This document shows, in pieces, positions 1-5,797 of a stretch of 6,403 nt of DNA. The stretch is from positions 1-6,403 of the forward strand of contig JAKAVX010000164.1 in NCBI GenBank assembly GCA_021827465.1, written 5' to 3'. Position numbers and translations under genes: made by a program. The notes beneath the pieces were generated by a model. That model was not told where the DNA came from and did not search any database. It was given only the letters and a program-made list of their open reading frames with translations. The DNA comes from Deltaproteobacteria bacterium (GTDB taxonomy: Bacteria > Desulfobacterota_B > Binatia > Binatales > Binataceae). Numbering within the stretch: the first letter of the stretch is position 1; every line of letters starts with the position of its first letter.

Positions 1-241
1 CGCGGGTATTGACCCAGCCGCAGACTTCCTCGAATTCGCGGCGTCCACTGCCTGTCCGCGCGTTGATGTTCAGCACGTAAACACGGATTGCGTCCTCAAG
101 GACGGCGAATAGAAGTTTTTTCTCACCATCCAGCATCGATCGGCGGCCAATCAGGTCATAGTACTGAGTCGGCATCAATGGATATACGCCGTCAAACTCC
201 GCCCTTTCCCGTCTCGATCTGAAAGTTTTGCGCACTCGCAT
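1..241 (-). CDS. Uncharacterised small protein, N-terminal part (cut by window edge)
   Basis: An open reading frame runs from an ATG at 239-241 to the left edge with no stop, giving at least 80 residues; the C-terminus lies outside the window. The protein begins MRVRKTFRSR with a basic stretch, then PLMPTQYYDLIGRR (residues 21-34), then a hydrophobic helix with the core KKLLFAVLEDAIRVYVLNI (43-61), then a charged RREFEEVCGW segment (68-77). A helix of the form LLFAVLEDAI after a charged GEKK, ending in an E-rich stretch before an aromatic residue, resembles unnamed small proteins I recall from delta-proteobacteria-like genomes, but I cannot name a family. A G-rich ribosome binding site (GGGGGA on the minus strand, 253-248) lies 6 bases before the ATG, which supports this start. 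By hand count GC over 1-240 is 132/240, lower than the downstream genes, so recent acquisition is possible. No function is assigned. Confidence 0.7.
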   Translation of the reverse strand, partial: MRVRKTFRSRRERAEFDGVYPLMPTQYYDLIGRRSMLDGEKKLLFAVLEDAIRVYVLNINARTGSGRREFEEVCGWVNTR

Positions 242-407
242 TAAACTTCCCCCAAAAAAAGCGACTTGAAGTTGCAAGACACTTATGTAGCAGGGAGGAG
301 CATCCTGCGTGCCAATGCCTTATCGTGCGAAAAAACCTCGGCCGCAGCCCTATCAAGGCTCCTTAATGCTCTTCGGACGGGACTATTAAATACGCGTATC
401 CTGGCTT

Positions 408-423
408 TACCGAACGCTCGGTA
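408..423. promoter_or_regulatory. Operator-like inverted repeat TACCGA-N4-TCGGTA
   Basis: The 16 bases TACCGAACGCTCGGTA have perfect 6-bp inverted arms around ACGC. Dyads of the type ACCGA-N4-TCGGT are typical of TetR-family operators (family knowledge). This one lies 17 bases downstream of a weak promoter-like AT-rich patch ending at 391 and about 200 bases upstream of the aldolase/phosphatase ATG, so a repressor bound here could affect that gene (inference). No TetR gene lies in the window. It could equally be a chance palindrome. Confidence 0.3.
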
Positions 424-606
424 GGCGACTTCGCGGGCGATGCTTCTTCGGGGAGCAACCTCAGGCGACAACTGGCGCAATCTGCCCAGCCGCTCGACAG
501 GCGTCGCGCCTTCGACTCGCGGAGAAACCACTCGTGGCACGCGCGATGCTCTGGTCAGACAAGCTGATTCGGCAGCGTTAACTCGTCTCGCGAGCTCGAG
601 TACGGC

Positions 607-613
607 AAGGAGG
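607..613 (+). promoter_or_regulatory. Ribosome binding site AAGGAGG for the aldolase/phosphatase
   Basis: A full-strength AAGGAGG lies 7 bases before the ATG at 621 and fixes that start. It implies efficient translation. Confidence 0.85.
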
Positions 614-620
614 ATAGACG

Positions 621-1760
621 ATGAAAATCACACTTTCCGTGATTAAGGCGGATATCGGATCGATCGGGGGACATATCCGTCCGAGTGACAAGTTGAAGGA
701 GACGGTCAGGAACTACATTCGCGATAATGGCAAAGGGCTTCTTCTCGACAGCTATATCAGCTCGACCGGCGATGACATCGCGATCCTTATGTCGCACGAG
801 CGCGGCGTGGACGATCCCAAGATTCACGAGCTTGCGTGGAAATCCTTCATGGCCGGCACCCAGGTCGCCAAAAACCAGGGACTCTACGGCGCCGGCCAGG
901 ATCTTTTGAAAGACGCATTCTCCGGCAACGTGCGCGGGATGGGTCCCGCGTCGTGCGAGATGGAGTTCGAGGAGCGGCCGAACGAGCCGTTCCTGTTCTT
1001 CGCCGCCGATAAGACCGACCCGGGCGCGTACAACCTGCCTCTGTATCTCGCGTTCGCCGACCCGATGCACTGTCCGGGGCTTCTGCTCTCGGCGAAGATC
1101 GGCAAGGGCTTCATTTTCACCATCATGGACGTGAACTACACCAAGGGCGATCGCGTCGTCGAACTCAAGGCGCCCGAGCAGCTTTACGACATCGCATGCC
1201 TGTTGCGCGACAACGAGCGCTTCGTCGTCGAGTCGGTGCGAAGCCGCGCGAGCGACGAAATCGCGGCGGTGGTGTCAACTTCGCGTCTGCACAATATTGC
1301 CGGCAAGTACACCGGCAAGGACGATCCGGTGGCGTTGGTGCGCTCGCAGAGCGATTTCCCCGCGACCGGAGAAATCCTTTCGCCCTACCGGATCGGCCAT
1401 TACGTCGCCGGCACGATGCGCGGCAGCCATAACGGGCCGCTGATGCCGGTCAAGCTCAACTCGACGGTCTCATTCTTCGACGGGCCTCCGATCGTGACCT
1501 GCGCCGCCTTCTGCATCCACAAGGGCAAGTTCACCGAACCGGTCGACGCCTTCGACCATCCGTTCTGGGATTGGGTGCGCAACCGCACCTCCGAAAAGGC
1601 GGCCGAGATTCGCCAGCAGGGATTCTCGGGTCCCGCGATGCTGCCGTACAGCGAACTCGAATACGGCGGTGTGGCCGAAAAGATGAAGGATCTCGACGAG
1701 CGGTTCATCGTGCGCGAGGCCAAGCCCGCCGCCAAACCGCATCGCAAGCAGGCCGCCTGA
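621..1760 (+). CDS. fbp: Bifunctional fructose-1,6-bisphosphate aldolase/phosphatase (archaeal type)
   Basis: This cytosolic gluconeogenic enzyme condenses dihydroxyacetone phosphate with glyceraldehyde 3-phosphate and then dephosphorylates the fructose 1,6-bisphosphate to fructose 6-phosphate on one active site, making the step effectively irreversible. The 379-residue product aligns by eye over its whole length with crenarchaeal enzymes: MKITLSVIKADIGSIGGH at the N-terminus with D11 and H18, GDDIAILMSH (50-59), LYGAGQDLLKDAFSGN (88-103), EFEERP (115-120), FAADKTDPGAYNLPLY (127-142), KYTGKDDP (229-236), MRGSHNGPLMP (266-276) and ELEYGG (345-350). The Schiff-base lysine and partner tyrosine of the family (K232 and Y229 in archaeal numbering) correspond to K233 and Y230, and the mobile tyrosine to Y348, so both activities should be intact. 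The last roughly 17 residues form a basic Ala/Lys-rich tail beyond the usual end. The gene is monocistronic, with a strong ribosome binding site and an intrinsic terminator. I am very sure of the family. Confidence 0.97.
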   Translation: MKITLSVIKADIGSIGGHIRPSDKLKETVRNYIRDNGKGLLLDSYISSTGDDIAILMSHERGVDDPKIHELAWKSFMAGTQVAKNQGLYGAGQDLLKDAFSGNVRGMGPASCEMEFEERPNEPFLFFAADKTDPGAYNLPLYLAFADPMHCPGLLLSAKIGKGFIFTIMDVNYTKGDRVVELKAPEQLYDIACLLRDNERFVVESVRSRASDEIAAVVSTSRLHNIAGKYTGKDDPVALVRSQSDFPATGEILSPYRIGHYVAGTMRGSHNGPLMPVKLNSTVSFFDGPPIVTCAAFCIHKGKFTEPVDAFDHPFWDWVRNRTSEKAAEIRQQGFSGPAMLPYSELEYGGVAEKMKDLDERFIVREAKPAAKPHRKQAA

Positions 1761-1784
1761 CGGCAGAATCGGGCACTTGATTCA

Positions 1785-1821
1785 CGGCGCGGCGTCATTC
1801 TCGGCGTCGCGCCGCTTTTTT
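1785..1821 (+). terminator. Rho-independent terminator of the aldolase/phosphatase gene
   Basis: A 12-bp stem (1785-1796 with 1803-1814, including two G-U pairs) closes a 6-base loop and is followed by C and six T (1816-1821). It lies 24 bases after the stop. The T tract is on the plus strand only; the minus strand has no T run after the hairpin, so it probably serves mainly the plus-strand gene. It overlaps the last bases of the converging reductase gene. Confidence 0.88.
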
Positions 1822-3571
1822 ATACCGCGCATTCGCGACAATCCGGGCGCTCCTGCTCTTCGACCAGCGAAAGCACCTGCCCGGTCCGCGAGCCGTAGCG
1901 ATAAACCGTCACGCCCTTGAGCTTGAGGCTGCGCGCGAGCAGATAAACCTCGCGCACCGCCTCGGGCGACGCGTCGGGCGGCAGATTTACCGTCTTGGAA
2001 ACGGCGGCGTCGCTGTGGCGTTGAAACGCAGCCTGCATCCGCACGTGCATCGACGGCGGAATTTCGAGCGCGACCGGAAACCGGCGCCAAAGCTCCTCGG
2101 GAACGCCCGCGACCCCGCGGATCGACCCGCGCTGGTGAAGCGCGCGCATCGCCGCCTCGCCCGCCGGACCGAGCGCGCGAAGCTCGCGCTCCACCTCCCC
2201 GTTGACCTCGACCAGGCGCTTGCCGTCGAGCACCCTCCTGACCGTGGCAAGCGCGAAGAACGGCTCGATTCCGCCCGCCACGCCCGCAATGATGCTGACC
2301 GTTCCGGTTGGCGCGACGCATGTCACGGTCGCATTGCGCATCGCGGCATACCCGGCCGACTGCCATACGCTTCCCGCGAAGGCCGGAAACGATCCGCGCC
2401 TCAGCCCGAGCTCGCGTGAGGCCTCGCGCGCGGCCGAGCCAATGAATTCCGCGATCCTGCCGGCGATCGCGAGCGCCTGCTCGGAGTCGTAGGCGATACC
2501 GATCGCGGCCAGCAGATCGGCCAGGCCCATCACGCCAAGGCCGATCTTACGCGTGCGGCGGGTCGCCTCGGCAATCTCGGCGGCGGGATAGGAATTGGCG
2601 TCGATCACGTTGTCGAGGAACACGACCGCGTCGCGTACCGCCTCCTTGAGGCGCGGCCAATCGACGTCGTTGCCGGCCGCGAAATGCGCAAGATTGATCG
2701 AGCCGAGCGTGCACGATTCGTAGGGCAGAAGCGGCTGCTCGCCGCACGGATTGGTCGCCTCGATTGAGCCGACGCGCGGCGTCGGGTTATGGCGGTTTAT
2801 CTCGTCGAGAAAGACAAGACCCGGATCTCCGGTCGCCCACGCCGATTCCACGATCATCTCGAACAGCTTTGCCGGATCGATGCTTGCGACCGGGCACCCG
2901 GTGCGCGGATTACGAAGCGCAAACGGCTCGCCCGAATCGAACGCGGCGAAAAACTCGTCGGTCATACCCACCGAAAGGTTGAAATTCTGCAGCCGGGTCG
3001 GAACCCGCTTGGCCTCGATAAACTGCTCGATATCCGGATGGTCCACGCGGAGCACGGCCATGTTCGCGCCGCGCCTTCTTCCGCCCGCCCTGATAACGCT
3101 CGTCGTGTAATCGAACACGTCCATGAACGAGAGCGGCCCCGAGCTTACCCCGCCGGTCGAACGGACGCGGTCGCCGCGCGGACGAAGCGCGCTGAAGGAA
3201 AACCCGGTGCCGCCGCCGGTCTGATGGATTCGGGCGACCAAGGCGAGCGTGGCGAAGATCGAGTCGAGGTCGTCCTCGATCGGCAGCACGAAGCATGCGG
3301 CAAGCTGCCCGCCCGCCAGGCCCGCGTTCATCAAAGTGGGTGAATTGGGCAGGAACTCGAGCCGCTCCATCCGATCGAGGAAACGCTTGGCCCAGAACTC
3401 GGGCGATTCGCCGTAGGCGCGCGACGGCTCGGCGACCGCTTGAGCGACCCGTTGCAGCATCGCGCCCGGCTCCTCGAGTTGGCCGTTCTCGCCACGCCTC
3501 AAGTAGCGCTCGCGCAGAACAATCAGTGCGTTCCCGGAAAGCGACGGCTGTTGGCGAGATGGCGTTTCCAT
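1820..3571 (-). CDS. nrdJ: Adenosylcobalamin-dependent (class II) ribonucleotide reductase
   Basis: This enzyme reduces ribonucleotides to deoxyribonucleotides using a cobalamin-generated thiyl radical, so it needs no oxygen and no separate small subunit. With the chosen ATG at 3571 the protein has 583 residues, a compact class II form. Visible motifs are LSGNAL near the start (12-17), FLPNSPTLMNAG (73-84), the redox cysteine C93 in AACFV, HQTGGGTGFSFS (116-127), NPCGE (274-278) with the thiyl-radical C276 and catalytic E278, the second redox cysteine C287 in ESCTLGSINL (11 residues after C276, the usual spacing), IGLGVMGLADLL (343-354), and VAPTGTVSIIAGVAGGIEP (419-437). The C-terminus ends in CRECAV, a CxxC pair expected to relay electrons from thioredoxin. 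An upstream ATG at 3646 adds 25 residues of low-complexity sequence; I prefer 3571 because class II proteins usually begin about ten residues before LSxNA. Neither start has a good ribosome binding site. I saw no cobalamin riboswitch upstream. Confidence 0.95.
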   Translation of the reverse strand: METPSRQQPSLSGNALIVLRERYLRRGENGQLEEPGAMLQRVAQAVAEPSRAYGESPEFWAKRFLDRMERLEFLPNSPTLMNAGLAGGQLAACFVLPIEDDLDSIFATLALVARIHQTGGGTGFSFSALRPRGDRVRSTGGVSSGPLSFMDVFDYTTSVIRAGGRRRGANMAVLRVDHPDIEQFIEAKRVPTRLQNFNLSVGMTDEFFAAFDSGEPFALRNPRTGCPVASIDPAKLFEMIVESAWATGDPGLVFLDEINRHNPTPRVGSIEATNPCGEQPLLPYESCTLGSINLAHFAAGNDVDWPRLKEAVRDAVVFLDNVIDANSYPAAEIAEATRRTRKIGLGVMGLADLLAAIGIAYDSEQALAIAGRIAEFIGSAAREASRELGLRRGSFPAFAGSVWQSAGYAAMRNATVTCVAPTGTVSIIAGVAGGIEPFFALATVRRVLDGKRLVEVNGEVERELRALGPAGEAAMRALHQRGSIRGVAGVPEELWRRFPVALEIPPSMHVRMQAAFQRHSDAAVSKTVNLPPDASPEAVREVYLLARSLKLKGVTVYRYGSRTGQVLSLVEEQERPDCRECAV

Positions 3572-3819
3572 GTCCCGTCCATCGAGAGAATTTGCCGCCG
3601 AACTACCCTGTGCGGATTCGGCCCGGGCCCTGATGCGCTGTCCCATCCAAGCCTACCACCACCGCCGCGCTTGTCGCATACGCCCCGGTGAGGGGGAGAT
3701 CGTTGAAATCGCGCGACGCCCGCCGATTCGCCTGCCGCGCCGGGACCGGACTTCGGAATCGTGGCGTCCGATGCTATCATTTTGGTGGCTTCGCCGATGC
3801 TGAAAAGCAAGGCGGGGCA

Positions 3820-3836
3820 TGCCGAATGATCGGGCA
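3820..3836. promoter_or_regulatory. Imperfect dyad, candidate activator site
   Basis: TGCCGA and TCGGGCA flank ATGA; apart from one extra G the arms are inverted. It lies about 145-160 bases upstream of the predicted sigma-54 start, within the usual range for enhancer-binding activators. A second, shorter dyad TGCT-GAAA-AGCA lies about 10 bases to its left. A role as an upstream activating site is inference from position and symmetry only. Confidence 0.2.
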
Positions 3837-3954
3837 TCGCGGCCCGAAACTGTTTCTCTCGGCGTCATCTCAAGCGGTTGTGGTTGTACCGTCCGGATAT
3901 CGTTCCCTCGCGCGGAGACCGGTTTGGAGAAAAGGTTTCCAACGGATCCCGATA

Positions 3955-3970
3955 TGGCAAGTCCTTTGCA
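3955..3970 (+). promoter_or_regulatory. Sigma-54 (RpoN) type -24/-12 promoter for the CBS-hpf unit
   Basis: TGGCAAGTCCTTTGCA matches the consensus TGGCACG-N4-TTGCW with one mismatch (A for C at the sixth base). The invariant GG (3956-3957) and GC (3968-3969) are exactly 10 bases apart. Transcription would start near 3981, giving a leader of about 63 bases. Promoters of this class depend on an ATP-driven enhancer-binding activator (family knowledge), so the downstream genes would be switched on by a specific signal. Genes for hibernation factors lie next to rpoN in many proteobacteria, which makes the link plausible but does not prove it. Confidence 0.55.
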
Positions 3971-4000
3971 CGAGATCTCTCAGGGAAGGCGGTTCTCTGC

Positions 4001-4023
4001 GCCCGCGGCGTCGTTTTGCGGGC
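4001..4023 (+). other. Short GC-rich hairpin in the leader of the CBS gene
   Basis: GCCCGC (4001-4006) and GCGGGC (4018-4023) can pair around an 11-base loop, 8 bases before the Shine-Dalgarno sequence. Only CATTTT follows, so it is weak as a terminator; it may stabilise the leader or affect translation. It could also be incidental in GC-rich DNA. Confidence 0.3.
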
Positions 4024-4043
4024 CATTTTGAGGAGAGGAAGGG

Positions 4044-4529
4044 ATGAAAGTACGCGACCTTATGACTTCGGACGTCAAGCACTGCGGCATTCACGATTCG
4101 CTCAACCGTGCCGCGCAGATTATGTGGGAAAATGACTGCGGATGCGTTCCCGTGATCGATGAACAGACCCGGGTGATCGGGATTTTGACCGATCGCGACA
4201 TCTGCATGGCCGCCTATACGCAGGGAGTCACCCTGTCGGGGACTTCCGTCGCGAGCGCGATGGCGCGCGAGGTCCAAACCTGCGAGCCGGGTGAGACGAT
4301 CGCCGCGGCGCTCAAAAAGATGAAGGCCAATCGCGTGCGCAGGCTCCCGGTGATCGACGAGGACGAGCGGCTTATCGGCATTATCTCGCTCAACGACGTC
4401 GCGCGCGAAGGCGAACGCGAACGCGAGGCCAAGCTCAAGAAGCGCGCGCTAAAGGACAGTGAAATCGCCCAGGCGCTGGGCGCGATCTGTACTCATGACG
4501 GCTCCGCGATGACCATGCGCGCCGCCTAA
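4044..4529 (+). CDS. Tandem CBS-domain protein, first gene of the CBS-hpf unit
   Basis: A 161-residue soluble protein made of one Bateman pair. CBS1 spans about residues 1-62 (KVRDLMTSDV at the start, VPVIDEQTRVIGILTDRD at 35-52) and CBS2 about 68-124 (SAMAREVQTC at 71-80, LPVIDEDERLIGIISLND at 101-118). Each carries the T/S-x-x-D ribose-contact motif (T49-D52 and S115-D118) typical of CBS modules that bind AMP, ATP or related nucleotides. A charged helix (122-135) and a short C-terminal segment ending HDGSAMTMRAA follow; no catalytic domain is attached, so it is probably a regulatory or energy-sensing protein acting on a partner. The start is supported by a purine-rich AGGAGAGGAA at 4031-4040. 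The hibernation-factor gene begins 48 bases after its stop on the same strand, so the two are probably co-transcribed from the sigma-54-type promoter. The target protein is unknown. Confidence 0.92.
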   Translation: MKVRDLMTSDVKHCGIHDSLNRAAQIMWENDCGCVPVIDEQTRVIGILTDRDICMAAYTQGVTLSGTSVASAMAREVQTCEPGETIAAALKKMKANRVRRLPVIDEDERLIGIISLNDVAREGEREREAKLKKRALKDSEIAQALGAICTHDGSAMTMRAA

Positions 4530-4577
4530 TCCGAAACGGCGGGCGAAATCGTTCAGGCGCAGGAGAGGAGCGGATCT

Positions 4578-5123
4578 ATGCAAAGGCCTTTGCAGATAAC
4601 GTCGCGTGATTTCGAGCTAACGCCCGCAATCGAGGCCGATATTCGAGAGCGTGCGGAAAAACTCGAAAGCTACTTCGACCGAATCACCGGATGCCACGTA
4701 ATCGTCGAAGCCCCCGTCGGCCACCATCGCAAGGGCGGCCCGTTCGGCGTCCGTATCGACCTCAAGTTGCCGCGCGCCGAGCTGACTGCCACCCGCCAGG
4801 GCGCGGAGGATCTCGCCGTCGCGATCCGCGACGCGTTCGACGCGATCCGCCGGCGGCTGGAGGATCATGTGCTCGAGATGCGCGGCGCGGTCAAAGCTCA
4901 CGAGCCGTTCGCAACCGCGCGGGTGGCAAGGCTCTTCATCGGCGAAGGTTACGGATTCCTCGAAACTCCCGACGGGCGCGAGATCTATTTCCATCGCAAC
5001 AGCGTGCTCGACGGCCATTTCGAGGATCTCGCGCCGGGGACCGAGGTGCGCTTCGTCGAGGAAGCGGGCGAAGAAGGCCCGCAGGCAAGCACCGTCGCAA
5101 TCCTGGGCGGCAAGCGAAAATAG
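4578..5123 (+). CDS. hpf: HPF/RaiA-type ribosome hibernation factor fused to a cold-shock domain
   Basis: This 181-residue protein has two domains. Residues about 1-100 form the S30AE (HPF/RaiA) fold: LQITSRDFELTPAIEADIRERAEKL at the start, a central strand with FGVRIDLKLPRAELTA (56-71) and the helix DLAVAIRDAFDAIRRRLEDH (78-97). Such domains bind the 30S decoding channel and silence ribosomes. After a short linker (about 101-113), residues 114-177 form a cold-shock (OB) domain: VARLFIGEGYGFLE (116-129, RNP1-like), EIYFHRNSVL (135-144, RNP2-like) and GTEVRFVEEAGEEGPQASTV (154-173). Long HPF proteins normally carry a dimerisation domain here that drives 100S ribosome formation; it is absent, so this protein may silence 70S ribosomes while also touching RNA (inference). 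AGGAGAGGAG (4561-4570) gives a strong ribosome binding site 7 bases before the ATG. The pairing of these domains recurs in databases but its function is not well established. Confidence 0.93.
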   Translation: MQRPLQITSRDFELTPAIEADIRERAEKLESYFDRITGCHVIVEAPVGHHRKGGPFGVRIDLKLPRAELTATRQGAEDLAVAIRDAFDAIRRRLEDHVLEMRGAVKAHEPFATARVARLFIGEGYGFLETPDGREIYFHRNSVLDGHFEDLAPGTEVRFVEEAGEEGPQASTVAILGGKRK

Positions 5124-5191
5124 CCCCACCGGCACGCGTCCTGGTCAACGCGCGACGGCCCGGCGGGCGCGACGGCGGATTGCGGCTCGGC

Positions 5192-5797
5192 TTACGGATG
5201 CACCGCAAGCACGTTGAAGCCGTTTTCTTCCAGCGCGCGCACCACTCCGCTGATATCCTCGGTACGCACCCGCACGTAGAAAACCGGCGTTTCCTCGCCC
5301 TCGACCCGATAGGTTCCCAACCCCAACACCTCGCCGCTTTGCTGCGCGGCGATTTCCGCGGCCGTCGCTATCCGTTCCGCGTCGCCCTCGAGCGACACGT
5401 CGATACGCGAACTGTCGGCTCCCGACGCTCCCACGAAATTCAGGAAAGCGGCGAGCATGTCGCTGGCCGTGATAATGCCCACCAGGATACCGTCGTCATC
5501 GACGACCGGAAGCCCGCCGATTTTGTGCTGGAGCATCAGATGGGTCGCGTGTTCGAGCGAGGTCATCGGGGTCACGATGATGACCGGCTGGCTCATCACG
5601 GCCCGGACCTTGGTGCGGTCGAGATGGCCCACATGCTGGCGCAGGTCGCGGTCCGTCAGGATTCCGACAACATCAGCTTTGTCGACCACGGGAAGCCTGC
5701 GGAAATGCCCGGCATTCATTTTCGCGGCGGCTTTGTCGAGCGTGTCGTTTGGTCCCACGGTGACGGGATTGCGCGTCATTTTCTGACCGACTCTCAT
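5192..5797 (-). CDS. CBS-pair protein with C-terminal ACT-like domain (AcuB-like)
   Basis: With the chosen start the protein has 201 residues. CBS1 spans about 1-58 (MRVGQKMTRNPVTVGPNDTL, then RRLPVVDKADVVGILTDRDL at 33-52) and CBS2 about 64-120 (VRAVMSQPVIIVTPMTSLE, then GGLPVVDDDGILVGIITASD at 94-113). Both keep the nucleotide-contact T-x-x-D motif (T48-D51, T110-D113). Residues about 130-201 resemble an ACT-type ligand-binding fold: RIDVSLEG, a helix, GTYRVEGEETPVFYVRVRTED (161-181), then VVRALEENGFNVLAV (185-199). The architecture matches AcuB-like CBS-ACT proteins, thought to sense nucleotides and a small ligand; the ligand here is unknown. The ATG at 5797 is preceded at 8 bases by AGGGAG on the minus strand. 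A longer frame opening at 5944 is rejected because its extra 49 residues match nothing and the CBS domain starts right at this Met. The gene converges on the hibernation-factor gene with 68 bases between them. Confidence 0.9.
   Translation of the reverse strand: MRVGQKMTRNPVTVGPNDTLDKAAAKMNAGHFRRLPVVDKADVVGILTDRDLRQHVGHLDRTKVRAVMSQPVIIVTPMTSLEHATHLMLQHKIGGLPVVDDDGILVGIITASDMLAAFLNFVGASGADSSRIDVSLEGDAERIATAAEIAAQQSGEVLGLGTYRVEGEETPVFYVRVRTEDISGVVRALEENGFNVLAVHP

Larger units (their letters stand above)
242..620. other. Intergenic region upstream of the aldolase/phosphatase gene
   Basis: This gap of about 380 bases separates two divergently oriented genes. I see no convincing gene. The longest minus-strand frame (283-540) would need a GTG start without a clear ribosome binding site, and about a fifth of its residues are Arg, typical of a non-coding frame in GC-rich DNA. 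The stretch holds a 16-bp dyad (408-423) and an AT-rich patch at 363-391 that could be a weak sigma-70-type promoter for the plus-strand gene: TTAATG, 17 bases, TTAAAT, a poor consensus match. No tRNA cloverleaf was recognised. The last 14 bases carry the ribosome binding site of the next gene. Confidence 0.5.
3572..4043. other. Divergent intergenic region between nrdJ and the CBS-hpf unit
   Basis: About 470 bases separate two divergent genes (about 400 if the longer nrdJ start is used). I recognise a sigma-54-type promoter (3955-3970), a small leader hairpin (4001-4023) and dyads at about 3799-3810 and 3820-3836 that could be activator sites. A sigma-70-like TATCAT at 3775-3780 has TTCGGA 17 bases upstream (3752-3757), a weak plus-strand candidate. 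A 70-codon frame (3819-4031) ends just before the CBS gene, but its composition does not look like protein. The minus strand toward nrdJ shows no clear promoter, cobalamin riboswitch box or other known regulatory RNA. Confidence 0.5.

Noticed and set aside
283..540. 85-codon minus-strand frame between the left-edge gene and the aldolase/phosphatase gene
   Set aside because: It opens with GTG without a clear ribosome binding site, is about one fifth Arg and resembles no family I know; it looks like a chance frame in GC-rich DNA.
3819..4031. 70-codon plus-strand frame ending just before the CBS gene, with a purine-rich stretch ahead of its ATG
   Set aside because: Its composition has no protein-like pattern, and it covers the sigma-54-type promoter and the leader hairpin; a leader peptide cannot be fully excluded.
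5135..5152. Hairpin CGCGT-N8-ACGCG between the convergent stops of hpf and the CBS-ACT gene, considered as a terminator
   Set aside because: The stem is only 5 bp and no T run follows on either strand.
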